Shown one piece after another: positions 44,059-51,765 of a stretch of 64,000 bases of DNA. Under the pieces are notes generated by a model. The model saw only the letters and a program-made list of their open reading frames with translations, was not told where the DNA came from and ran no database searches. Both the position numbers and the translations under genes were made by a program. Where the stretch lies: the NCBI RefSeq assembly GCF_023072595.1, contig NZ_JALLGK010000003.1, positions 460,755 to 524,754 on the forward strand, in the 5' to 3' direction. Every line of letters begins with the position of its first letter. Positions within the stretch are counted from its first letter, which is position 1. This DNA comes from Streptomyces sp. XM4193. GTDB taxonomy: Bacteria; Actinomycetota; Actinomycetes; Streptomycetales; Streptomycetaceae.

Positions 44059-44136
44059 TCACCGACATGCACAACAGGAGAGCGCGAGCCTTCTGACGCT
44101 GTCAACCTGATGTCCGTTGTGAGTGCAATATTTCAC
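44059..44136 (-). CDS. Candidate poly-cysteine leader peptide of the cysteine dioxygenase gene
   Basis: A 25-codon frame from GTG 44136 ending HQVDSVRRLALSCCACR-stop. It has four Cys, three of them in the last five residues (CCAC). It fits the pattern of actinobacterial sulfur-gene leader peptides, His-x-Val-Asp then Arg and a terminal Cys run. It lies upstream of and parallel to cysteine dioxygenase, behind a possible promoter. Known relatives are poly-Cys upstream frames in mycobacteria, where ribosome stalling at Cys codons senses cysteine. The ribosome binding site is poor (GATGGA touching the start). Between its stop and the enzyme start are small GC hairpins, for example GGACC/GGTCC arms at 43968-43981. 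Confidence 0.55.
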   Translation of the reverse strand: MKYCTHNGHQVDSVRRLALSCCACR

Positions 44137-44185
44137 TCCATCCGGGCTGTCTCGTTGCTGAAAGGTTTGTGCAGTGAGGATCCCG

Positions 44186-44214
44186 GTTACATGGCGCATC
44201 ACTCGCGCAGTCAA
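44186..44214 (-). promoter_or_regulatory. Candidate promoter for leader peptide and cysteine dioxygenase
   Basis: On the minus strand TTGACT (44209-44214) and TGTAAC (44186-44191) are 17 bp apart. Initiation at about 44179 would leave about 43 nt before the leader peptide start. Confidence 0.45.
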
Positions 44215-44296
44215 ACGCCGTTGCTCTTCCGTGATCCATCTGTGATCAACGTCCCTCCGGCGGGGGTGACGGAACTCGACAGGTGGACGCCTTCGT

Positions 44297-44309
44297 CTCA
44301 CTCGGTGAG
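44297..44309. promoter_or_regulatory. CTCAC-TCG-GTGAG palindrome upstream of whiB
   Basis: A perfect 5-bp-arm inverted repeat in the 649-bp region shared by cysteine dioxygenase and whiB, about 125 bp upstream of the whiB -35. Developmental regulators such as BldD bind whiB promoters in Streptomyces, but this site does not match their consensus clearly. Confidence 0.3.
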
Positions 44310-44432
44310 GAGGTGCAAGGGTGTGATCACGAGCGGGGTCGTCGCCGGTTGTCGAGTTTGTGGCGATTTGAACACTTACTGCGATCCCTTGGTTCCGCAG
44401 AGTGAATAACGGCCCCAATAGCAGATCTCGGC

Positions 44433-44462
44433 TTGACTGGCCCGGATCGGCGCACTTGTAAT
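44433..44462 (+). promoter_or_regulatory. Candidate whiB promoter
   Basis: TTGACT (44433-44438) and TGTAAT (44457-44462) with an 18-bp spacer; transcription would start about 68 nt before the whiB ATG. whiB is known in S. coelicolor to have more than one promoter, so others may exist upstream. Confidence 0.55.
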
Positions 44463-44536
44463 TTCACCCGTGTCGTTCAGGTGGAATCGATAACAACGAC
44501 GTCACGGGGACATAAAGACCGACGAGGGGCGCGCGC

Positions 44537-44800
44537 ATGACCGAGCTGTTTCAGCAACTGCTGGTCGAAGAGGCGGACGAGGAGCTCGGCTGGCAGGAGC
44601 GAGCGCTGTGCGCCCAGACAGACCCGGAGTCCTTCTTCCCCGAGAAGGGCGGCTCCACCCGTGAGGCGAAGAAGGTCTGCCTCGCCTGCGAGGTGCGTTC
44701 CGAGTGCCTGGAGTACGCCCTGGCCAACGACGAACGCTTCGGAATCTGGGGCGGTCTCTCCGAGCGGGAGCGCCGCCGCCTGAAGAAGGCCGCCATCTGA
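44537..44800 (+). CDS. whiB: Sporulation regulator WhiB
   Basis: An 87-residue Wbl protein. Four cysteines (Cys25, Cys48, Cys51, Cys57) ligate a 4Fe-4S cluster. The GIWGG turn at residues 70-74 and the basic RERRRLKKAAI tail are the family's sigma- and DNA-contact parts. From memory the sequence is nearly identical to S. coelicolor WhiB. With WhiA it directs sporulation septation in aerial hyphae. ATG 44537; the upstream GAGGGG gives a plausible ribosome binding site about 7 nt away. Confidence 0.97.
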   Translation: MTELFQQLLVEEADEELGWQERALCAQTDPESFFPEKGGSTREAKKVCLACEVRSECLEYALANDERFGIWGGLSERERRRLKKAAI

Positions 44801-44813
44801 GAACCGGGCTGCG

Positions 44814-44838
44814 GCCGTGCCCGATGCCGCGGCACGGC
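44814..44838 (+). terminator. whiB terminator
   Basis: Perfect 8-bp arms GCCGTGCC and GGCACGGC with a 9-nt loop, 13 bp after the whiB stop. Confidence 0.65.
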
Positions 44839-45117
44839 GGCCCCGGGCGGCACGACCGGTGCAGACCGTACGTCCGGCGCGATCCGCGCGAGCGGCGGGG
44901 GCGACGGCCGTGAGGTCGGCGGGAACAGCGGTGGCGGCGCCGTGACGGTCGCGGGGGCGAACCGGTCCAAGCCGTAACAAACAACAACACTCCGCCTGTT
45001 GGGCCACCCATCGGTCCGCTTCCCGCGCACGCACGCGGGAGGCGGACCGCATTAGTGTGGGGCACCGTCCGCGACGCCAAGCGTCGACCCGCAACCCAAC
45101 ACCGGGGCCGTAGCTCG
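44839..45117. other. Intergenic gap between whiB and the large glycosyltransferase
   Basis: No gene or strong hairpin is seen. A patch reading GCATTAGTGTGG near 45048-45059 could be the -10 region of the next gene; an in-frame GTG at 45055 would lengthen that protein by 21 residues. Confidence 0.4.
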
Positions 45118-48100
45118 ATGTCCGTGCACAGCCACTCGGCGGCCCACCAGGCGTCGGCCGCACCCGAATTTCCGCAGCATGTCGTCACCGCCGTGCTCGT
45201 CGCCCACGACGGGGAGCGCTGGCTGCCCGACGCGCTGGCGGGCCTCGTCGGCCAGATCCGGCCCGCCCAGGACGTCGTCGCCGCCGACACCGGCAGCGCC
45301 GACAGCTCCGCGCAGCTGCTCGCCGACACCCTCGGCACCGACCGCGTCCTGCACCTCGCCCGCCGCTCCGGCTTCGGCACCGCCGTCGACGAGGCCGTGC
45401 GCACCGCCGCACCGCTGACGCCGGACCAGCTGACGTATCTCAAGCGGCCCAGCGGCTGGGACCCGGTCAGCCGCACCTGGCGCGACGAGGCGTACGACAT
45501 GCCGGAGCTGCCGTACGGCGAGCCCGTGCAGTGGCTGTGGCTGCTGCACGACGACTGCGCCCCCGAGCCGGACGCCCTGCTCGAACTGCTCAAGGTCGCC
45601 GACGCCACCCCCTCCGCCGGGATCATCGGCACCAAGCTCCGCAGCTGGTACAACAACCGCCAGCTCCTGGAGACCGGCGTCTCCATCGCCAACTCCGGCC
45701 GCCGCTGGACGGGTCTGGACCGCCGCGAGCAGGACCAGGGCCAGCACGACCAGGTCCGTCAGGTGCTGTCCGTCTCCACCGCCGGCATGCTGATCCGCCG
45801 CGACCTCTTCGAGGAGCTGGGCGGGTTCGACCGCAGGCTGCCGCTGATGCGCGACGACGTCGATCTGTGCTGGCGCGCACAGAACGCCGGCCACCAGGTC
45901 CTCGTCGCCCCCGCGGCGGTGCTGCGGCACGCGGAGGCCTCCGCGCGGGAGCGGCGTCCGATCGACTGCGCCGGCCGCACGGTGGTCGGACCGCACCGCG
46001 TCGACAAGGCCGGCGCCGTCTACACCCTGCTGGCCAACGCCCCCGGCCGCACCCTGCCGTGGGTGCTGCTGCGACTGGTCGTCGGAACGCTGCTGCGCAC
46101 CCTCGCGTACCTCGTCGGCAAGGTGCCGGGCCAGGCGGTGGACGAGGTCACCGGACTCGTCAAGACGCTGCTGCGGCCCGGGCTGATCGTCAGCGCCCGA
46201 CGCAAGCGGGGCCGCCCCGTCGTCGAACGCGGCGAGTTGCGCCCGCTCTTCCCGCCGCCCGGCGCCACGGTGCGCGCCACCGTCGAGCAGGTCGCCGCCA
46301 ACTTCTCCGGTCGCAGCGATCCCGACCAGTCCGCGGGCGGCCGGCACGGTGCCGTCGAGTCCGGTCCGGGCGGTGACGACGCCGACTTCCTCGAGGTCGA
46401 ACAGTTCGCCAGGATCAAGCGGGTGGTGCGCAGACCCGCGCCGGTGCTGTTCGCCGCGCTGCTGCTGGTCTCGCTGGTCGCCTGCCGCGGTCTGCTCACC
46501 GGCGGTGCGCTGTCCGGCGGTGCGCTGCTGCCCGCTCCCGGCGACGCCGCCGATCTGTGGCAGCGCTACGTCGGCGCCTGGCATCCGGTCGGCGTCGGCA
46601 GCACGGAGACCGCGCCGCCGTATCTGGCGATCCTCGCCGGAATGGCGACACTGCTCCTCGGCAGCACCGGGCTGACCATGACGCTGCTGCTGGTCGGCTC
46701 CGTGCCGCTCGCGGGCGTCTGCGCGTACTTCGCCTCCCGCGGACTCGTCGCCTCCGGCGTGCTCCGCGCCTGGGCCTCGGTCGCGTACGCCTTCCTGCCC
46801 GCCGCCACCGGCGCGCTCGCCGCCGGGCGGCTGGGCACCGCGGTGCTGGCCGTCGTACTGCCGCTGCTGGCGCGCACGGGCGTGAGGGCCGCCGAGGGCC
46901 GCGGCTGGCGGCCGGTCTGGCTGTTCGCGCTGCTGCTGACGGTCACCACCGCGTTCACGCCGGTGAGTTGGCCCATCGCGTTCGTCCTGGTCGTCGGAGT
47001 GCTGGTGTGGCGGCTGCGGCAGGGCGGCGGTGCGACCGGTCTGATCGCCAGGGCCGCCGCTGCGCTGCTCACCCCGATCGTGGTGCTCGCGCCCTGGTCG
47101 ACGGCGCTCTTCGCCGACCCGTCCCGCTTCTTCGCCGAGGCCGGTCTGGCCTTCGATAACGGCTCGGCCGCGGCGCTGGACCTGGTACTGCTCGACCCGG
47201 GCGGGCCCGGGACCGCGGGCAGCTTCCTGCTGGTCGGTGTCGTACTGGCCGCGCTGGCGGCACTGCTGCGCGAGGAGCGGCAGTGGCACATCCGCGCCGC
47301 CTGGGCGGTCGCCCTCACCGGCTTCCTCTTCGCCGCGCTGACCGGTGACTCCGGCTGGGCCGGGCCGAGCACCCTCGTCTACGGGCTGGGCCTGATCGCC
47401 GCCGCCGTCCTCGGCGCCGAGGGCGTGCGCACCCGGGTCGCCTCCCAGAGCTTCGGCTGGCGGCAGCCGGTGGCCGCGCTCATCGGCGTCACCGCCGTCG
47501 CCGCGCCACTGGTCGGCGGGCTCGGCTGGATGGTCTCGGGCGCGGGCGACCCGCTGGGCCGCGGCTCCACGGTGCAGGTCCCCGCCTTCGTGGCCGAGGA
47601 GAGCGCGACCCGTGACCGGCCGCGCACCCTGGTGCTGTCCGGGCAGTCCGACGGCGAGGTGTCCTACTCGCTGGTGCGGGGCTCCGGCGCCCGTCTGGGC
47701 GACGGTGATCTGGCGCGCACCGCGGACGGCGACAGCGGCCTGGACGCGATGGTCGCCAACCTCGTCGCGGGCTCGGGCGCGGACCAGACCGAACGGCTCC
47801 GCGGCTACGGAGTCCGGTACGTACTGGTGCGCGGGGGCGAGGCCGGGGAGTCCGAGACGGTCGGCGTCCTCAACGCCACCCCCGGCCTCGAACGCCTCAG
47901 CCAGCAGTCCGGCGGCCAACTCTGGCGCGTGGAGAGCACCGTGGCCCGCCTCATGATCGTCGCGGAGGGCGCCGACCCGGTGCCCGTCGCGGCGGGCCCG
48001 GTCGACGCGCGCGCCAAGATCCCGGCCGGCAGCGGCAAGCGCACGCTGCGCCTGGCGGACGCCGAGTCCCCTGGCTGGACGGCGACGCTGGACGGCACCG

Positions 48101-48819
48101 CGCTGACCGCCACCACCGTCGACGGCTGGGCGCAGGGCTTCGAACTCCCCGCCGAGGGCGGCACGTTGGAGCTGACGCACGAGTCGCCGGCCACCCGTAC
48201 CGGCTGGGTGTGGGCCCAGTGCGGCCTCGCGGTGCTGGTGGTGATCCTCGCGCTGCCCGGCCGCCGCAGGGAGCACGACGACGATCTGCCCGAGGCGGAG
48301 GCGGCGGCCCTGCCGCAGCAGTCCGCCGAAGCGGGCACCGGACGACGCGCCCGCCGACTGGCCGCGACGGCACCGGCGTCGCCCGCGGGAGGGGCGGACG
48401 GTCCCGTGCCACCGCCCGCCCCGGCCGCGGCCCCGGAGCCGGACGGCCAGCAGGCCGGCGGACCGCCGGACGCCCCCGCCGGGCCGTACCGGGACACCGC
48501 CCCGCACCCGGACGCGCAGCCGTACGCGGCGGACCCCCCGTACCCGGACTCCGGCCCGTACCCGGACGCCCCCGCGCCCGACACGCAGCCGTACCCCGAC
48601 GCGCCGGCGGGGCCGCCGTACCCCGGTGACCCGTACGCCCCGCAGAGCCCGTACGCGCAGGCACCCCACGATCCGCCCGCCACCGACCCGTACGGGCCCG
48701 GACCGCAGGGCGACTCCGCGCGGGGCGGCCACGGCCACCCGCACCCGCCCGCACCCGCGGCCGAACCCGGCGCCCACTGGAACCAGGGCGGCCCGTACGA
48801 CAACCGGAGCGAGCAGTGA
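45118..48819 (+). CDS. Very large membrane glycosyltransferase (GT2 fused to multi-helix region)
   Basis: A 1233-residue protein. Residues about 20-290 are a GT2 catalytic domain: VVTAVLVAHDGERWLPDALA, the metal site LLHDDCAPEPDALLEL and RDDVDLCWRAQNAGH. A linker leads to about 10-12 membrane helices (about residues 440-840), then an extracellular or periplasm-facing domain with SYSLVRGSGAR and YGVRYVLVRGG, a last helix (WAQCGLAVLVVILAL) and a disordered tail of PYPD/PYxD-type repeats. The plan is like polyprenyl-linked glycan transferases of actinobacteria. It is translationally coupled to the following DUF5719 gene (GTGA overlap). The sugar and acceptor are unknown. Confidence 0.87.
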   Translation: MSVHSHSAAHQASAAPEFPQHVVTAVLVAHDGERWLPDALAGLVGQIRPAQDVVAADTGSADSSAQLLADTLGTDRVLHLARRSGFGTAVDEAVRTAAPLTPDQLTYLKRPSGWDPVSRTWRDEAYDMPELPYGEPVQWLWLLHDDCAPEPDALLELLKVADATPSAGIIGTKLRSWYNNRQLLETGVSIANSGRRWTGLDRREQDQGQHDQVRQVLSVSTAGMLIRRDLFEELGGFDRRLPLMRDDVDLCWRAQNAGHQVLVAPAAVLRHAEASARERRPIDCAGRTVVGPHRVDKAGAVYTLLANAPGRTLPWVLLRLVVGTLLRTLAYLVGKVPGQAVDEVTGLVKTLLRPGLIVSARRKRGRPVVERGELRPLFPPPGATVRATVEQVAANFSGRSDPDQSAGGRHGAVESGPGGDDADFLEVEQFARIKRVVRRPAPVLFAALLLVSLVACRGLLTGGALSGGALLPAPGDAADLWQRYVGAWHPVGVGSTETAPPYLAILAGMATLLLGSTGLTMTLLLVGSVPLAGVCAYFASRGLVASGVLRAWASVAYAFLPAATGALAAGRLGTAVLAVVLPLLARTGVRAAEGRGWRPVWLFALLLTVTTAFTPVSWPIAFVLVVGVLVWRLRQGGGATGLIARAAAALLTPIVVLAPWSTALFADPSRFFAEAGLAFDNGSAAALDLVLLDPGGPGTAGSFLLVGVVLAALAALLREERQWHIRAAWAVALTGFLFAALTGDSGWAGPSTLVYGLGLIAAAVLGAEGVRTRVASQSFGWRQPVAALIGVTAVAAPLVGGLGWMVSGAGDPLGRGSTVQVPAFVAEESATRDRPRTLVLSGQSDGEVSYSLVRGSGARLGDGDLARTADGDSGLDAMVANLVAGSGADQTERLRGYGVRYVLVRGGEAGESETVGVLNATPGLERLSQQSGGQLWRVESTVARLMIVAEGADPVPVAAGPVDARAKIPAGSGKRTLRLADAESPGWTATLDGTALTATTVDGWAQGFELPAEGGTLELTHESPATRTGWVWAQCGLAVLVVILALPGRRREHDDDLPEAEAAALPQQSAEAGTGRRARRLAATAPASPAGGADGPVPPPAPAAAPEPDGQQAGGPPDAPAGPYRDTAPHPDAQPYAADPPYPDSGPYPDAPAPDTQPYPDAPAGPPYPGDPYAPQSPYAQAPHDPPATDPYGPGPQGDSARGGHGHPHPPAPAAEPGAHWNQGGPYDNRSEQ
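48500..48690 (+). repeat. Coding repeats for a Pro/Tyr/Asp-rich tail
   Basis: Degenerate units encode PYPD, PYAAD and QPYPD motifs at the cytoplasmic C-terminus of the large glycosyltransferase. The repeats are imperfect at DNA level but regular in protein. Confidence 0.6.
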
Positions 48820-50351
48820 GCCTCAACCGCACGACCCTCAGCCTCATCGCGGCGCTCGTCGCACTCGCCGCAGTCACCGGTGTCGCTTCGCTCACGGCGC
48901 CCGCCGCCGGCAGCGACGGTGAGCGCGAGGCGGCGAGGCTGCCGGTGCAGCGCACCTCGCTGGTCTGCCCGCAGCCCGCCAGTTCCGATCTGGCGAACAC
49001 CACGTACACCGGGTACTCGGCGCCCTCCGAGAGCGGCGACGCCGACGGCGAGGACGCGGCGGCCGGTCTGCTGCCCGCGCGCCGGACGCTGGACGGCGGC
49101 CAGGGCGAGGAGGAGTCCGAGAAGGAGAAGAAGCCCAAGCCGCTGCTGGCGCTGAAGAAGCCCGGCACCCCGCTGGTGCACGAGACGGACCGGGCGGACG
49201 CCCCCGCGCTCACCGGGTCGGCCGAGGGCGTGCTGGCGCCCGGCTGGACGGTGCAGCAGACCACGAGCATCAGCGCGGGTCCCGGTCGCGGCCTGCTCGG
49301 GGTCAACTGCACCGCGCCGGACACCGACTTCTGGTTCACCGGGGTCAGCACCGCCGAGGGCCGGCACGACTACGTGCACCTCACCAACCCGGACAAGGCG
49401 CCCGCCACCGTCGACCTCCAGGTCTACGGCAAGGACGGCGAGCTGCGCACCGACAGCGGCACCGGCCTCAACGTCCCCGGCGGCGCCACCATCCCGGTGC
49501 TGCTCTCCACTCTCACCGCCAAGCCGGCCACGAACGTCAGCCTCAATGTCGCGGTCCGTGCGGGCCGGGTCGGCGCCCAGATCCAGGCGGTGGACGAGGA
49601 GTTGGGCAGCGACTGGATCGCCGCCTCCGCGCGGTCCGAGGAGCGGCTGGTGCTGCCCGGCATCCCGGCGGACGCCACCGGGGTGCGGCTCGTCGCACAC
49701 GCCACCGGCGGCAAGGACGCGGAGCTCGCGGTCAAGTTCGCCGGCCCCACCAGCTCGATCTCCCCGGCCGGGAACGAGACCCTGCACGTCAAGAGCGGAA
49801 TGACGACCGCCGTCGATCTGAAGAACCTCACCAGGGGGGAGGCGGGTTCGCTCGTCCTCGAACCGAGCGAGGGCGGCTCCGGCTCACCCGTGGTGGCGAC
49901 CCTGCGCGTACTGCGCGGCAAGGGCGAGAAGCAGGAGACCGCCTTCATCCCCGCCACCGAGCCCGTCACCTCGCGCGCGACCGCGGCGGGCAGCGAGGGC
50001 GAGGACAGCTCGCTCTCCCTGGTCGCTCCGGCCGGCACCGCGAAGGTCAGAGTGACGGCCTCGGCGGGCAGCGAGGGCGGCAAGCCGGTGAAGAAGACCT
50101 ACACGCTGAAGGCCGGCACCACCAGGCTGGTCGACGACCTCCGGCCGGACGGCGCCGAGGGGCACTTCGCCTACACCGTGGAACGGCTCTCGGGCGGCCC
50201 GGTTCACCTGGCGCGCACGGTGAAGGCCAAGGGCAGCGGCAGCGCCAAGGACGTACCCATGTTCACGGTGCAGACCTACGCGGACGACCGGAGCACGGTC
50301 GCCGTACCCGGCGCGCGACAGGACCTGACGGTGCTCAACGGCGGGGGCTGA
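48816..50351 (+). CDS. DUF5719 family secreted/membrane-anchored protein
   Basis: A 511-residue protein with an N-terminal signal or anchor helix (LSLIAALVALAAVTGVASL). An acidic and Lys-rich disordered stretch (about residues 70-110, EEESEKEKKPKP) precedes beta-rich repeats that recur in the family: WFTGVSTAEGRHDYVHLTN, TVDLQVYGKDGELRTD, GAQIQAVDEELGSDWI and HFAYTVERLSGGPVHLA. The GTG start overlaps the stop of the glycosyltransferase, so the pair is made in fixed ratio and probably forms one complex at the membrane. The biochemical role is unknown. Confidence 0.88.
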   Translation: MSLNRTTLSLIAALVALAAVTGVASLTAPAAGSDGEREAARLPVQRTSLVCPQPASSDLANTTYTGYSAPSESGDADGEDAAAGLLPARRTLDGGQGEEESEKEKKPKPLLALKKPGTPLVHETDRADAPALTGSAEGVLAPGWTVQQTTSISAGPGRGLLGVNCTAPDTDFWFTGVSTAEGRHDYVHLTNPDKAPATVDLQVYGKDGELRTDSGTGLNVPGGATIPVLLSTLTAKPATNVSLNVAVRAGRVGAQIQAVDEELGSDWIAASARSEERLVLPGIPADATGVRLVAHATGGKDAELAVKFAGPTSSISPAGNETLHVKSGMTTAVDLKNLTRGEAGSLVLEPSEGGSGSPVVATLRVLRGKGEKQETAFIPATEPVTSRATAAGSEGEDSSLSLVAPAGTAKVRVTASAGSEGGKPVKKTYTLKAGTTRLVDDLRPDGAEGHFAYTVERLSGGPVHLARTVKAKGSGSAKDVPMFTVQTYADDRSTVAVPGARQDLTVLNGGG

Positions 50352-50382
50352 CCGACTGCGGGCGCCGACGGTGCTCAACGGC
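50327..50382. repeat. 16-bp direct duplication across the DUF5719 stop codon
   Basis: GACGGTGCTCAACGGC occurs at 50327-50342, at the end of the coding region, and again at 50367-50382 in the intergenic gap, offset 40 bp. Confidence 0.8.
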
Positions 50383-50403
50383 AGGGCCGACTCGATGACG
50401 GGG

Positions 50404-50418
50404 CTGACCCCGGGTCAG
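50404..50418 (-). terminator. Short stem at the end of the zincin-like gene
   Basis: CTGACC-CCG-GGTCAG, 6-bp perfect arms, overlapping the stop codon of the minus-strand gene. It is weak as a terminator on its own. Confidence 0.3.
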
Positions 50419-50873
50419 TCCTGCCCGTAGCGGGGGTCGACGGACTCGGGCGAGAGCCCCATCAGCTCGGCGACCTGCTCCACCACGACCTCGTGCACGA
50501 GCAGTGCCCGCTCCTCGCGGGTCTTGGTACGCAGTTCGACGGGCCGCCGGTAGACGATGACGCAGTCCGGGCGGTCGCCCTTGGCCGGCAGCAGCCGCCC
50601 GAGCGGCACCTGGCCGCCCGCCTCCTCCGCGGCGCCGGCGGGCTTCGGGCCGAGCAGCGGCACGTCCTGCACCGCGAAGTAGACGCCGGAGAGCTGCGGC
50701 CACTGCCGCTCCAGGCGGTCCGCCGAATCGCGGACCAGATTGTCGAAGGAGTCGGCGCGACTCAGCGAGAGAGGGACCTGAGGGGGCGCCACCGGGCCGC
50801 GCATACCGCGGCCGTGGCGGTCTCTGTGAGGCGCCCTGCGGGGAGTCCGGCCGGGCGGGACGGCGTTGCTCAT
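50415..50873 (-). CDS. Zincin-like metallopeptidase family protein with degenerate motif
   Basis: A 152-residue member of the small actinobacterial metallopeptidase (DUF1025-type) family by plan: LSLSRADSFDNLVRDSADRL, GVYFAVQDVP, CVIVYRRPVELRT, then the active-site helix. That helix reads VHEVVVEQVAELMG, so the first His and Glu of HExxH are kept but the second His is replaced by Glu. Proteolysis is therefore doubtful. A leaderless start is likely: TACGCT lies 7 nt before ATG 50873. The basic N-terminus (RTPRRAPHRDRHGR) is probably disordered. Confidence 0.8.
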   Translation of the reverse strand: MSNAVPPGRTPRRAPHRDRHGRGMRGPVAPPQVPLSLSRADSFDNLVRDSADRLERQWPQLSGVYFAVQDVPLLGPKPAGAAEEAGGQVPLGRLLPAKGDRPDCVIVYRRPVELRTKTREERALLVHEVVVEQVAELMGLSPESVDPRYGQD

Positions 50874-51085
50874 CACCCAGAGCGTATCGGTCCTGACGCT
50901 TCTCCTCAGTGTGAAAGCCACCGCCGGTCGCCTCTCAGTGACGTCGGATGTCCGCGAATGACCGGGCTCTTCGCACTTGTGCACGCTTCTCCTGTCATAT
51001 CCGGAGCGATATCGTTCGATCCTCGGCCGTCCAGAGGCGAGACCGTGGCATCTGGCGGATGGCCGCCCGTGGATCCACCGCCCTG

Positions 51086-51113
51086 TGCAGAGACGATTCT
51101 GCATCTTTCTGCA
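51086..51113. promoter_or_regulatory. TGCAGA/TCTGCA inverted and direct repeats
   Basis: TGCAGA-N6-TCTGCA (51086-51103) followed after 4 bp by another TCTGCA (51108-51113). They lie in the 353-bp divergent region between the zincin-like and DUF3499 genes, which holds no gene I can support. The spacing suits a dimeric regulator, none identified. Confidence 0.35.
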
Positions 51114-51226
51114 GGTCACACCCGCAACTGCCGTTCCGGGCATAACGGGCCAAGGGGGCGACACGACCGGGTGACGGTGCGGAGAGTCATCGCAGCCCGT
51201 TCAAGAGTGCGGTACCGTCCATCGTC

Positions 51227-51601
51227 GTGAGCCCTGTACGTCGCTGTTCGCGCACCGCGTGCGGCCGTCCTGCCGTGGCGACGCTGACGTACGTCTACGC
51301 GGACTCGACGGCCGTACTGGGTCCGCTCGCCACTTACGCCGAGCCCCACTGCTACGACCTGTGCGCAGAGCACTCGGAGCGGTTGACCGCTCCGCGCGGT
51401 TGGGAGGTCGTACGCCTGGCGGTCGACGCGGGCCCCGCCCGCCCCAGCGGCGACGATCTGGAAGCGCTGGCGGATGCCGTGCGGGAAGCGGCGCGCACAC
51501 CGCGCCCCCGTCCGACGAGCGAGCCGAGAGGCCGCAGCGTCGATCCGATAGAGGTGGCCAGGCGCGGGCACCTGCGCGTGCTGCGCTCGCCCGACCCCTG
51601 A
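51227..51601 (+). CDS. DUF3499 family zinc-ribbon-like protein
   Basis: A 124-residue actinobacterial family protein. The N-terminus has CSRTACGRPAVATLTYVYAD and then EPHCYDLCAEHSERL, giving a CxxxxC...HCxxxCxxH arrangement likely to bind zinc. The C-terminal half is Arg/Pro-rich and ends with GHLRVLRSP. GTG 51227 has TACCGT 8 nt upstream and no ribosome binding site, so it is probably leaderless. Function is unknown; it is often next to the phosphomannomutase gene in Streptomyces (from memory). Confidence 0.85.
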   Translation: MSPVRRCSRTACGRPAVATLTYVYADSTAVLGPLATYAEPHCYDLCAEHSERLTAPRGWEVVRLAVDAGPARPSGDDLEALADAVREAARTPRPRPTSEPRGRSVDPIEVARRGHLRVLRSPDP

Positions 51602-51655
51602 GCCGCCCGGCCCGCCGAAGGGTTGTGTGTCGAAGTCCGGTCCGGGCGGGGTGGG

Positions 51656-51690
51656 TTGGTCGGTCCGGTCGGTCGGTCCGGTCGGTCCTG
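51656..51690. repeat. Tandem CGGTCGGTCCGGT-type repeats
   Basis: Short overlapping GGTC/GGTCC units in the 164-bp gap before manB. Low-complexity, no function seen. Confidence 0.6.
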
Positions 51691-51765
51691 GAGTCCGAGC
51701 CGTGAGGCCCGCCCGTCGTGGGCGGAAGGTACTTTGGGCCCTCCAGAACTCAGGAGGGGTGGACT

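Noticed and set aside
43884..44105. A 73-residue minus-strand frame before cysteine dioxygenase
   Set aside because: It is Ser/Arg/Leu-rich, has no ribosome binding site and overlaps the proposed leader peptide in another frame; more likely untranslated leader.
45052..48777. A 1241-codon minus-strand open frame
   Set aside because: It is fully antisense to the large glycosyltransferase, whose domains and codon bias are clear; the antisense product is Arg/Gly/Gln-rich.
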